The notes under the pieces: generated by a model
Databases searched by the model: none
The model's input: the letters and a program-made list of their open reading frames with translations, nothing else
What the model was told of the DNA's origin: nothing
Translations under genes and position numbers: made by a program
Assembly (NCBI RefSeq): GCF_014203855.1
Contig: NZ_JACHJV010000001.1
Coordinates: forward strand, 5,518,001 to 5,582,000
Source of the DNA: Kitasatospora kifunensis
GTDB taxonomy: Bacteria; Actinomycetota; Actinomycetes; Streptomycetales; Streptomycetaceae
Direction: 5' to 3'
DNA length: 64,000 nucleotides
Part shown: piece by piece, positions 34,321 through 42,401 of the stretch
How positions within the stretch are numbered: position 1 is the first letter of the stretch
Layout of the letters: each line of letters begins with the position of its first letter

Positions 34321-35603
34321 GCAAGCACGTCACGACCCCGAAGGCTGCAACGGTGAGCGAGATATCCGAGAGCGCGGCGCCCATTCCCGCCGTGGACCCC
34401 CGACTGCTGGTGCGCGAGCAGGGCCTGGCCGGCTACCTGGCGGAGTTCAAGCGCAAGTTGCGCTCCGGCGACCTCGGTTCGGTGCCGGTGGTGCTCGGGC
34501 TGATCCTGATCGCCGTCGTCTTCCAGGCGATCACCGGCAAGTTCCTCACCGCCGGCAACCTGTCCAACATCACCCTCTACATCGCGGGGCCCGGCCTGAT
34601 CTCGGTCGGCATCGTCTTCGTGCTGCTGCTCGGCGAGATCGACCTCTCGCTCGGCTCGGTGGCCGGTGTCTCGGCCGCGATCTCCGCGGTGCTCTCGATC
34701 CAGCACGGGGTCAACGAGTACGCGGCCGCCGGCATCGCGGTGCTGTGCGCGCTGGCCATCGGCGCGCTGCACGGCTTCTTCTTCGCCAGGATCGGCGTGC
34801 CCGCCTTCGTCGTGACGCTGGCCGGCCTGCTCGGCTGGAGCGGTCTGCAGGGCTATGTGATGGGCAACACCGGGACGCTCAACAACATCCCGAACGGCTT
34901 CATCGCCAACCTGGACAACTACTTCTTCGACGACGTCGCCGCCGCCTACGGCCTGGCCGCCATCGGTGTGGCCGGCTACCTGGTGGCCGCGCTGCTCGGC
35001 GCCCGCAGCCGCCGCGAGGCCGGGCTGCCGGCCCGCCCGGTGAGCGAGATCGCGCTGCGCACCGCGCTGCTCGCGGTGCTCGCCTTCGGTGCCGCCTACA
35101 CCCTCAACCAGGACCGCGGCCTGCCGCTGGCGCTGGTGGTCTTCCTCGGTGTGGTCGTCATCACGGACTTCGTGCTGCGCCGCACCTCCTACGGCCGCAA
35201 GGTGTTCGCGGTCGGCGGCGGAGTCGAGGCGGCCCGCCGGGCCGGCATCAACGTGGCCTGGGTGCGGATCTCGGTCTTCATGATCTCGGCGGGGCTGGCC
35301 GCGGTCGGCGGTCTGTTCATCGCCTCCCAGTCCGGCTTCGCGGACAAGTCGCTGGGCAGCGGCAACGTGCTGATGAACTCGATCGCGGCGGCCGTGATCG
35401 GCGGCACCAGCCTCTTCGGCGGCCGCGGCAAGACCTGGTCGGCGCTGCTGGGCATGCTGGTGATCCAGTCCATCGTCACGGGTCTGGACCTGCAGGGGAT
35501 CAGCCAGTCGATCCAGTACATGATCACCGGCGCGGTGCTGCTGGGCGCGGTGGTGCTGGACTCGGTCTCCCGCCGGACCCAGAAGTCCGCCGGTCGCGGC
35601 TGA
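34317..35603 (+). CDS. xylH: Xylose-type ABC transporter permease
   Basis: This integral membrane permease (428 residues) of the RbsC/XylH class has about ten hydrophobic segments and the family block VFVLLLGEIDLSLGSVAGVS, then AARRAGINVAWVRI (the cytoplasmic loop that contacts the ATPase) and AAAVIGGTSLFGGRGKTWSA. GTG 34317 overlaps the xylG stop by 4 nt and has GGAGG 7 nt upstream; starts further upstream would lie inside xylG. It is the last gene of the operon, with a terminator at 35741-35778. Confidence 0.93.
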   Translation: MSKHVTTPKAATVSEISESAAPIPAVDPRLLVREQGLAGYLAEFKRKLRSGDLGSVPVVLGLILIAVVFQAITGKFLTAGNLSNITLYIAGPGLISVGIVFVLLLGEIDLSLGSVAGVSAAISAVLSIQHGVNEYAAAGIAVLCALAIGALHGFFFARIGVPAFVVTLAGLLGWSGLQGYVMGNTGTLNNIPNGFIANLDNYFFDDVAAAYGLAAIGVAGYLVAALLGARSRREAGLPARPVSEIALRTALLAVLAFGAAYTLNQDRGLPLALVVFLGVVVITDFVLRRTSYGRKVFAVGGGVEAARRAGINVAWVRISVFMISAGLAAVGGLFIASQSGFADKSLGSGNVLMNSIAAAVIGGTSLFGGRGKTWSALLGMLVIQSIVTGLDLQGISQSIQYMITGAVLLGAVVLDSVSRRTQKSAGRG

Positions 35604-35659
35604 AGCTCACCTTCTGGCCGCTTGATGAGCTGCTCCTTCGCTGCGGGCGGGTGCTGCCT

Positions 35660-35692
35660 CTCCCCCAGCCTTCGGCCGGGAGGTGCCCCCAT
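35660..35692 (-). repeat. Copy 1 of a short dispersed repeat
   Basis: Read on the minus strand it begins ATGGGGGCACCTCCC, continues CGGCCGAAGGCTGGGGGAG, and almost matches 38043-38074 on the plus strand. It has hairpin character. Elements of this look are common between streptomycete genes. Confidence 0.7.
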
Positions 35693-35740
35693 CTCGGCAA
35701 CCCCCACCCTCCGCTGCGTCGCAGCTCAGTCGCTAGGCAA

Positions 35741-35778
35741 GCCCGGGACGCGCCCGACCCAAGGGGCGCGTTCCGGGC
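35741..35778 (+). terminator. Terminator of the xylFGH operon
   Basis: A 15-bp stem with one G-U pair is formed by 35741-35755 and 35764-35778, with an 8-nt loop. Confidence 0.75.
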
Positions 35779-35925
35779 CTTCGCGCGCCTGGTCAAAGCC
35801 CGCCGAATGCCCCGCGCCGCGAACCGCCTCGCGGGCGGAGATTAGACTCGACCGCTGGGCACGGGCCAGACACCGCCCACGAACGTACCGACGAGCCGGA
35901 CACGTAACTGACTGAGGAGGACCGG

Positions 35926-37857
35926 GTGCCGTTGCTGACCCGCATTCGGGGACCGCGCGATCTCGACCGGCTCACCCCGGGGCAGCTGACTGCCCTGGCC
36001 GAGGAGATCCGCGGCTTCCTGATCGAAGAGGTCGCCAAGACCGGCGGACACCTGGGCCCGAACCTCGGTGTGGTGGAGCTGACCATCGCCCTGCACCGGG
36101 TCTTCGACTCCCCGCGCGAGCGCATCCTCTTCGACACCGGGCACCAGTCCTACGTGCACAAGCTGCTGACGGGCCGTCAGGACTTCAGCCGGCTCAAGAT
36201 GAAGGGTGGCCTGTCCGGCTACCCCTCGCGCGCCGAGTCCGAGCACGACGTGATCGAGAACTCGCACGCCTCCACGGTGCTCGGCTACGCCGACGGCATC
36301 GCCAAGGCCAACCAGCTGCTCGGCCACACCGACCGCCCGGTGGTCGCGGTCACCGGCGACGGCGCGCTTACCGGCGGGATGGCCTGGGAGGCGCTCAACA
36401 ACATCGCCGACGGCAAGGACCGCCCGGTGGTGATCGTGGTCAACGACAACGAGCGCTCCTACTCGCCGACCATCGGCGGCCTGGCCAACCACCTCTCCAC
36501 GCTGCGCACCACCCAGGGCTACGAGCGCTTCCTCACCTGGGGCCGCGACACCCTGCAGCGCACCCCCGTGGTCGGCCAGCCGCTGGCCGACGCGCTGCAC
36601 GGCGCGAAGAAGGGCCTGAAGGACTTCATCGCCCCGCAGGGCATGTTCGAGGACCTGGGCCTGAAGTACCTCGGCCCGATCGACGGCCACGACATCACCG
36701 CGGTCGAGTCCGCGCTGCGCAAGGCGCGCGGCTTCGGCGGCCCGGTGATCGTGCACGTCATCACCGAGAAGGGCCGCGGCTACCACGCGGCGCTGCAGAA
36801 CGAGGAGGACCGCTTCCACGCGGTCGGCGTCATCCACCCGGACACCGGCCTGCCGGTGAAGACCTCCGGCAAGGACTGGACCTCGGTGTTCAGCGAGGAG
36901 ATGGTCCAGCTCGGCCGCGAGCGCGAGGACATCGTGGCGATCACCGCCGCGATGCTGCACCCGGTGGGCCTGGCCGACTTCGCCAAGGCCTTCCCCAGGC
37001 GCACCTTCGACGTCGGCATCGCCGAGCAGCACGCGGCGGTCTCGGCGGCGGGCCTGGCCACCGCCGGTCTGCACCCGGTGGTCGCGGTCTACGCGACCTT
37101 CCTCAACCGCGCCTTCGACCAGGTCCTGATGGACGTGGCGCTGCACCGGCTCGGCGTCACCTTCGTGCTGGACCGGGCCGGGGTCACCGGCACCGACGGC
37201 GCCTCGCACAACGGCATGTGGGACATGTCGATCCTCCAGGTGGTGCCCGGGCTGCGGCTGGCCGCCCCGCGCGACGCCGAGCAGGTCAAGGCCCAGCTGC
37301 GGGAGGCGGTCCTGGTCAAGGACGCGCCGACGGTGCTGCGCTACTCCAAGGGCTCGGTCGGCCCGGCGGTCGCCGCGCTCGGCCGGATCGGCGGCATGGA
37401 CGTGCTGCACGGCCGCGTCGAGCCGCTGGACCCGCAGGCCCTGGCCACCGGCGAGCGCCGGGCGGACGTGCTGATCGTCTCGGTCGGCGCGCTGGCCCCG
37501 CTCTGCCTGGAGGCGGCCGCACTGCTGGACGCCCAGGGCATCAGCGCCACCGTGGTCGACCCGCGCTGGGTCAAGCCGGTGGACGCCGCACTGCCGGGCC
37601 TGGCCGCCGAGCACCGGGTGGTGGTCACGGTCGAGGACAACGGACGGGCCGGCGGCGTCGGCTCGGCGATCGCCCAGGCGCTGCGCGACGCGGAGGTCGA
37701 CCTGCCGCTGCGCGACTTCGGCATCCCGCAGGAGTTCCTGGACCACGCCAAGCGCGAGGAGATCCTGGCCGAGATCGGCCTGACCGCGCCCGACGTCGCC
37801 CGCCAGGTGACCGCGCTGGTCTCCCGGCTGGACAGCGGTGCGGTCGTCCAGGCCTGA
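35926..37857 (+). CDS. dxs: 1-deoxy-D-xylulose-5-phosphate synthase
   Basis: This thiamine-diphosphate enzyme (643 residues) condenses pyruvate and glyceraldehyde 3-phosphate, the first step of the MEP isoprenoid pathway and a source of thiamine and pyridoxal precursors. The ThDP motif is VTGDGALTGGMAWEALNNIA with the distal VVIVVNDN. FDTGHQSYVHKLLTGR near the N-terminus and AEQHAAVSAAGLA and DRAGVTGTDGASHNG in the pyrimidine-binding domain are family hallmarks. GTG 35926 has GAGGAGG 5 nt upstream. Its position just after xylFGH is conserved in Streptomyces, to my recollection, but it has its own ribosome site and is separated by a terminator. Confidence 0.97.
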   Translation: MPLLTRIRGPRDLDRLTPGQLTALAEEIRGFLIEEVAKTGGHLGPNLGVVELTIALHRVFDSPRERILFDTGHQSYVHKLLTGRQDFSRLKMKGGLSGYPSRAESEHDVIENSHASTVLGYADGIAKANQLLGHTDRPVVAVTGDGALTGGMAWEALNNIADGKDRPVVIVVNDNERSYSPTIGGLANHLSTLRTTQGYERFLTWGRDTLQRTPVVGQPLADALHGAKKGLKDFIAPQGMFEDLGLKYLGPIDGHDITAVESALRKARGFGGPVIVHVITEKGRGYHAALQNEEDRFHAVGVIHPDTGLPVKTSGKDWTSVFSEEMVQLGREREDIVAITAAMLHPVGLADFAKAFPRRTFDVGIAEQHAAVSAAGLATAGLHPVVAVYATFLNRAFDQVLMDVALHRLGVTFVLDRAGVTGTDGASHNGMWDMSILQVVPGLRLAAPRDAEQVKAQLREAVLVKDAPTVLRYSKGSVGPAVAALGRIGGMDVLHGRVEPLDPQALATGERRADVLIVSVGALAPLCLEAAALLDAQGISATVVDPRWVKPVDAALPGLAAEHRVVVTVEDNGRAGGVGSAIAQALRDAEVDLPLRDFGIPQEFLDHAKREEILAEIGLTAPDVARQVTALVSRLDSGAVVQA

Positions 37858-37916
37858 GGCCTGCGCGGACTCGGTCAGCAGACACAGCTAGGTGTGACCT
37901 TGTTACGTTCGGGACA

Positions 37917-37931
37917 ATATGACATTCATAT
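37917..37931. promoter_or_regulatory. AT-rich perfect palindrome, candidate operator
   Basis: ATATGA-CAT-TCATAT is a perfect inverted repeat with a 3-nt centre, striking in this GC-rich genome. It lies 55 bp before the membrane glycosyltransferase gene. Confidence 0.4.
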
Positions 37932-37939
37932 CTGAATCC

Positions 37940-37966
37940 GGGACCGGCACCGCTTTCGCCGGTCCC
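37940..37966 (+). terminator. Terminator of dxs
   Basis: GGGACCGGC (37940-37948) pairs perfectly with GCCGGTCCC (37958-37966). Confidence 0.7.
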
Positions 37967-37985
37967 GCCCGGTAGGTTGTCCCTC

Positions 37986-39536
37986 GTGCCGACCTTGACC
38001 GCGACCCGCACGCGCCTTGCCGCGCTCGTCGCCCGGCTGCCCATGGGGGCGCCCCTGGCCGCAGGCTGGGGGAGCATTCGGCTGGGGTACTGGACCCGGC
38101 TGGTTCCGGTGCTGGCCGTAGTGGCGACGCTGACCCACATCCCCTCCTTCATGCGCCCGGTGTGGAGCCCCGACGAGGGCTACCTGGCCACTCAGGCCAG
38201 GATGCTGGCCAGCGGCGGGGTGTTCTACGACACCGTGGTGGACCGCAAGCCGCCGCTGCTGCCCTGGCTCTACGAGGCCTGCTTCTCGGTCTTCGGCTCA
38301 CTCTCGCTCTGGCCGCTGCGCACCCTGGCGATCGTGGCGCACGTGGTCACCGCCGTGCTGCTGGTCTCGATCGCGCGTGGCCGCTGGGGCAACCGGGCGG
38401 GCGCCGCGGCCGGCGTGCTCTACCTGCTGCTCTCCATCGGGCTCTCCCCGGAGGACACCCAGGCGGCGACCTTCGAGGTCTTCATGCTGCCCGCGATGGT
38501 GGCCGCCTTCCGCTACGCCGAACGGCGCCGCTGGCTGGCCGCCGGGATCGCGGTGGCGGTCTCCTCGCTGACCAAGCAGACCGGCGGCGCGGTGCTGCTG
38601 CCGGTGCTCTGGATGCTCTTCCAGGACGCCCGGCTGCGCGGCGTGCGCTGGCGCAGCGCGCTGCTCAAGGTGAGCTTCGGCTTCGCGCTGCCGATAGCCG
38701 TGGTCGCGGTGATCCTCACCAAGCCCAAGGGCTTCCTGTTCTGGGTGGTCACCGGCAGCGGCGACTACGCCTCCCTGGGCGGGAACTGGCTGCAGATGAT
38801 CGGCCGGGCGCTGGGCAACTCGGCGATCCTGCTGGCGGCGGGTCTCGGCTTCCTCTTCCCGCTCGGCCACCGGCTCTGGACGCGGCTGCGTACCGGCCGC
38901 TCGCTGCCGACCCGCGGCGAGGCGCACGGCGCGCCCAGCGACCTGTGGGTCTGGACGGTCTCCTCGGTGATCGCGGTGGCCGTCGGGTTCCACTTCTACG
39001 GCCACTACTACCTGCAGCTGATGCCGCCGCTGGTGCTGCTCGGGGTCGGTGCGGTCTCGGTCTCGGCGGTGCGCTGGAAGCCGGTGCTGATCTACAGCAC
39101 GGCGGCGGCCAGCGCGTTCTGGGTGCTCGCCATGGCCTGGCCGGGGCAGCAGATGAGCCAGACCACCCAGGTGGCCACCGCGGTCGCCGAGCGCAGTACG
39201 GCGAAGGACACGGTGCTGGTCTGGGGCATGCACCCGGAGCTCTACTGGCTCTCCGACCGCAAGCCCGCCACCCGCTACCTGACGGCCGGCTTCCTGACCA
39301 ACTTCAGTGGCGGCAAGGGCACCCAGGACGTCGGCGAGCAGTACAGCATGCCGGACGCCTGGCAGACCTTCGACCAGGAACTCGCCACCAACGGCCTGCC
39401 GGAGATCGTGGTGGACGACTCCGGGCGCGCGCCCTACCAGCCGCTGCTGGTGCCGAAGATCGAGAACCTGCTGGACGACCACTACGAGGTGGTCGGGGCC
39501 TATGGCGACACGGTGGTCTACCGGCTCAAGAAGTGA
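37986..39536 (+). CDS. Polytopic GT-C-type (ArnT/PMT-like) membrane glycosyltransferase
   Basis: A multi-spanning membrane protein of about 516 residues. Asp-Glu in PVWSPDEGYLATQARMLASG, just after the first helix, and RKPPLLPWLYEACFSVFG are the hallmark of GT-C enzymes that use polyprenyl-phosphate sugars. About ten helices follow, then a soluble C-terminal domain from VLVWGMHPELYWLSDRKP. Acceptor and sugar are unknown. GTG 37986 was preferred to TTG 37977; both lie near GGTAGG. Codons 20-30 consist of a dispersed repeat (38043-38074) that encodes MGAPLAAGWGS, a likely insertion or an alternative start point. The last codons form half of the terminator. Confidence 0.8.
   Translation: MPTLTATRTRLAALVARLPMGAPLAAGWGSIRLGYWTRLVPVLAVVATLTHIPSFMRPVWSPDEGYLATQARMLASGGVFYDTVVDRKPPLLPWLYEACFSVFGSLSLWPLRTLAIVAHVVTAVLLVSIARGRWGNRAGAAAGVLYLLLSIGLSPEDTQAATFEVFMLPAMVAAFRYAERRRWLAAGIAVAVSSLTKQTGGAVLLPVLWMLFQDARLRGVRWRSALLKVSFGFALPIAVVAVILTKPKGFLFWVVTGSGDYASLGGNWLQMIGRALGNSAILLAAGLGFLFPLGHRLWTRLRTGRSLPTRGEAHGAPSDLWVWTVSSVIAVAVGFHFYGHYYLQLMPPLVLLGVGAVSVSAVRWKPVLIYSTAAASAFWVLAMAWPGQQMSQTTQVATAVAERSTAKDTVLVWGMHPELYWLSDRKPATRYLTAGFLTNFSGGKGTQDVGEQYSMPDAWQTFDQELATNGLPEIVVDDSGRAPYQPLLVPKIENLLDDHYEVVGAYGDTVVYRLKK
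38043..38074 (+). repeat. Copy 2 of the dispersed repeat, inside a coding sequence
   Basis: It reads ATGGGGGCGCCCCTGG, then CCGCAGGCTGGGGGAG, nearly the same as the minus strand of 35660-35692, and is translated in the N-terminus of the membrane glycosyltransferase. Confidence 0.7.
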
Positions 39537-39553
39537 GCCGGTAGACCACCGTG
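39509..39553. terminator. Terminator overlapping the end of the glycosyltransferase gene
   Basis: A perfect 19-bp stem is formed by 39509-39527 (inside the coding sequence) and 39535-39553. The stop codon TGA (39534-39536) spans the loop and the first bases of the right arm. It lies between convergent genes. Confidence 0.85.
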
Positions 39554-39591
39554 CACCGCCCGGCCCCGTAGGCCCAGGCGTCAGACGGTCG

Positions 39592-40044
39592 TCAGATCCG
39601 CCGGCGCCGGGCCGCGCCCAGCACCATTCCTGCCGCGGTGAAGGCGAGCAGGCAGGTCAGACCACCGATCACCACCTGGTTCCAGATCATGCCCCGGGTC
39701 GCGGTGTGACCAACGGTCACCACCCACGGCGAGATGATCAGGAACACGCCCGCGCAGGCCATCGCCCAGGTCAGCCCGAACATCCGGGCCGGAGCGATGG
39801 TCAGCCCGAGTCCGAGCGCGGCGATCCCGATACCGAGGATCAGGTTGGTGATCGTCAGCTCGTGGCTGGTGGCACTGAAGTGCACCACGTAGGGCGAGAT
39901 GGCCAGATACAGGCCCGCGAGGAAGACCAGTCCGTCAACGGCGACTCCCTGGGGTCCGTCCATCATGCGCGCGTACCGGGTCCGCATCTCCGAGATGTCC
40001 GGGTGAGTGGAGAGGTCACCGGCTTGATGTGAGACGTTGGCCAT
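39592..40044 (-). CDS. SPW-repeat membrane protein
   Basis: This small integral membrane protein (150 residues) has four helices and two copies of the SPW motif (AISPYVVHF, IISPWVVTV), each next to a helix. Such proteins are widespread in bacteria; their function is not established. GGAGG lies upstream of ATG 40044. The gene is alone between terminators at 39509-39553 and 40161-40207. Confidence 0.85.
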   Translation of the reverse strand: MANVSHQAGDLSTHPDISEMRTRYARMMDGPQGVAVDGLVFLAGLYLAISPYVVHFSATSHELTITNLILGIGIAALGLGLTIAPARMFGLTWAMACAGVFLIISPWVVTVGHTATRGMIWNQVVIGGLTCLLAFTAAGMVLGAARRRRI

Positions 40045-40160
40045 ACGACTCGCCTCCTCTGGGCGTTGCCAGTCTGATCCGCTTGGCCTAACCGTATTAT
40101 GCGCTTTGTCCTATTTGGTGTATACCGCAGCGGCATTCGAGGCCGACCGGGACCTGAATA

Positions 40161-40207
40161 CGCCGAAGGGCGGTCCACTCCTTGGGGGAGTGGACCGCCC
40201 TTCGGCG
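40161..40207. terminator. Terminator of the fadAB operon
   Basis: A perfect 21-bp stem is formed by 40161-40181 and 40187-40207, with the loop TTGGG. It lies downstream of the fadB stop on the minus strand. Confidence 0.9.
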
Positions 40208-40221
40208 ATCAGACTGGACCG

Positions 40222-40272
40222 GTCAGACCGTCAGGGTCAGACCATCAGAGTCAGGCCGTTCAGGGTCAGGCC
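40222..40272. repeat. 14-bp tandem repeat at the 3' end of fadB
   Basis: The units are GTCAGACCGTCAGG, GTCAGACCATCAGA, GTCAGGCCGTTCAGG and a partial GTCAGGCC. The fadB stop codon falls in the last unit. Confidence 0.7.
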
Positions 40273-42401
40273 GGAACGCTGGCCAGGCCGGGGGCCAGGA
40301 ACTTCTTCCCGTTCACCCGCTCGGCGACGCCCTCGCGGTCCAGGTACGGGGTGATCCCGCCCAGGTGGAAGGGCCAGCCGGCGCCGGTGATCATGCACAG
40401 GTCGATGTCCTGTGCCTCGCCGACCACGCCCTCGTCCAGCATCAGGCCGATCTCCTGGGCGACCGCATCCAGGGCCCGGGCCCGGACCTGCTCCTCGGTC
40501 AGCGCGCTGTCGCCGAAGGTGAGCAGCTCCAGCACCTCGGGGTCGAGGACCTGCTTGCCGTCCTGCCAGATGTAGAAGCCGCGCTTGCCGGCCTTGACCA
40601 CCTTGGCGAGGTTCTCGGAGACGGTGAACCGCTCCGGGAAGGCGCCGTGCAGGGTCTCCGAGACGTGCAGCGCGATGGCCGGGCCGACCAGCTCGAGCAG
40701 CGCGATCGGCGACATCGGCAGGCCGAGCGGCTGGACGGCCTGCTCGACGGTCTCGAACGAGGTGCCCTCGTCGATGATGTTCTGGATCTCGCCCATGAAG
40801 CGGGTCAGGATCCGGTTCACCACGAACGCCGGGGCGTCCTTGGTGAGGACGGCCGTCTTCTTCAGCTTCTTGGCCACCCCGAAGGCGGTGGCCAGCGAGG
40901 CGTCGTCGGTCTTCTCGGCCCGGACGATCTCCAGCAGCGGCAGGATCGCGACCGGGTTGAAGAAGTGGAAGCCGACCACGCGCTCCGGGTGCTGGAGCTT
41001 GGAGGCCATCTCGGTGACCGACAGCGAGGAGGTGTTGGTCGCCAGGATGCAGCTCGGCGAGACCACGGCCTCCAGCTCGGCGAAGACGTTCTGCTTGACG
41101 CCCATCTCCTCGAACACGGCCTCGATGACGAAGTCCGCGTCGCCGAAGGCGGCGGCCTTGTCCAGCGAGCCGCGCACCAGGCCCTTGAGCTTGTTCGCCT
41201 TGTCGTTGCCGATCCGGCCCTTGGCGAGCAGCTTGTCGACCTCGGCGTGCACGTAGCCGACGCCCTTGTCGATGCGCGCCTGGTCGATGTCGGTGAGCAC
41301 CACCGGCACCTCCAGGCGGCGCGCGAAGAGCAGCGCCAGCTGCGAGGCCATCAGACCGGCGCCGACCACGCCGACCTTGGTGACCGGGCGGGCCAGCGAC
41401 TTGTCCGGGGCGCCGAAGGGCTTCTTGGCCCGACGCTGCACCAGGTTGAAGGAGTAGATGCCGGCCCGCAGCTCGCCGCCCATGATCAGGTCGGCCAGCG
41501 CGGCGTCCTCGGCGTCGAAGCCCGCCTGAAGGTCGCCGTTCTTCGCGGCCTCCATGATGTCCAGCGCCCGGTAGGCGGCCGGAGCGGCGCCGTGCACCTT
41601 GGCGTCGGCGACCGCGCGACCCCAGGCGATGCACTGGTCCCAGTTCTCGCCGCGGTCGATCTCGGGGCGCTCGACGACCGTCTCGCCCTTGAGGACCTTG
41701 GCGGCCCACAGGATCGACTGCTCCAGGAAGTCGGCCGGCTCGAAGATCGCGTCCGCGATGCCGAGCTCGAACACCTCCTTGCCCTTGAGCTGCTTGTTCT
41801 GGCTCATCGAGTTCTCGATGATGACCTTGACCGCGTTGGCCGGGCCGACCAGGTTCGGCAGGATGGTGCAGCCGCCCCAGCCGGGAACCAGGCCGAGGAA
41901 GACCTCGGGCAGCGAGAAGGCCGGCACACCGGAGCTGACGGTGCGGTAGGTGCAGTGCAGACCGATCTCCACACCGCCGCCCATCGCGGCGCCGTTGTAG
42001 AAGGTGAAGGTCGGCACCGGCAGCGCGGCGATCCGCTTGAAGACCTCGTGGCCGCCCTTGCCGATGGCCAGCGCGTCGCCGTGCTCCTTGAGCAGCTCGA
42101 CGCCCTTGAGGTCGGCGCCCACCGCGAAGATGAACGGCTTGCCGGTGATCGCGACCGCGACCACCTTGCCGTCCGCGGCCTCCGCCTCGACCTGGTCCAG
42201 CGCCTCTTCGAGCTTGAGCAGCGAGCCCGGGCCGAAGGTGGTCGGCTTGGTGTGGTCGAAGCCGTTGTCCAGGGTGATCAGCGCCAGCTTGCCGGCCTGC
42301 AGCGGCAGGTCCAGGTGGCGCACGTGCGCGGTGGTGACGACCTCGCCGGGGAACAGCTCGGCGCCGCGCTTGAGGAGCTCAGTGGTGTTGCTCATGGTCA
42401 C
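40266..42401 (-). CDS. fadB: Fatty-acid oxidation complex alpha subunit (enoyl-CoA hydratase / 3-hydroxyacyl-CoA dehydrogenase)
   Basis: This bifunctional 711-residue enzyme carries the middle steps of beta-oxidation. The N-terminal crotonase domain shows AVGADLKGVELLKEHGDALA, NGAAMGGGVEIGLHCTYRT (oxyanion hole) and FLGLVPGWGG. The dehydrogenase domain begins KVGVVGAGLMASQLALLF and carries catalytic His in GFHFFNPVAILPLLEIV. The C-terminal helices contain DEGTSFETVEQAVQPLGLPM. It overlaps fadA by 4 nt (ATGA), so the two are translationally coupled and the products form one complex. Confidence 0.95.
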   Translation of the reverse strand: MTMSNTTELLKRGAELFPGEVVTTAHVRHLDLPLQAGKLALITLDNGFDHTKPTTFGPGSLLKLEEALDQVEAEAADGKVVAVAITGKPFIFAVGADLKGVELLKEHGDALAIGKGGHEVFKRIAALPVPTFTFYNGAAMGGGVEIGLHCTYRTVSSGVPAFSLPEVFLGLVPGWGGCTILPNLVGPANAVKVIIENSMSQNKQLKGKEVFELGIADAIFEPADFLEQSILWAAKVLKGETVVERPEIDRGENWDQCIAWGRAVADAKVHGAAPAAYRALDIMEAAKNGDLQAGFDAEDAALADLIMGGELRAGIYSFNLVQRRAKKPFGAPDKSLARPVTKVGVVGAGLMASQLALLFARRLEVPVVLTDIDQARIDKGVGYVHAEVDKLLAKGRIGNDKANKLKGLVRGSLDKAAAFGDADFVIEAVFEEMGVKQNVFAELEAVVSPSCILATNTSSLSVTEMASKLQHPERVVGFHFFNPVAILPLLEIVRAEKTDDASLATAFGVAKKLKKTAVLTKDAPAFVVNRILTRFMGEIQNIIDEGTSFETVEQAVQPLGLPMSPIALLELVGPAIALHVSETLHGAFPERFTVSENLAKVVKAGKRGFYIWQDGKQVLDPEVLELLTFGDSALTEEQVRARALDAVAQEIGLMLDEGVVGEAQDIDLCMITGAGWPFHLGGITPYLDREGVAERVNGKKFLAPGLASVPA

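Larger units (their letters stand above)
35604..35925. other. Intergenic region xylH-dxs with repeat element and terminator
   Basis: No gene is seen. It contains a dispersed repeat copy (35660-35692), a terminator (35741-35778) and, just before dxs, GAGGAGG at 35914-35920. The dxs promoter should lie in the last 100 bp, but no hexamers stand out. Confidence 0.5.
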
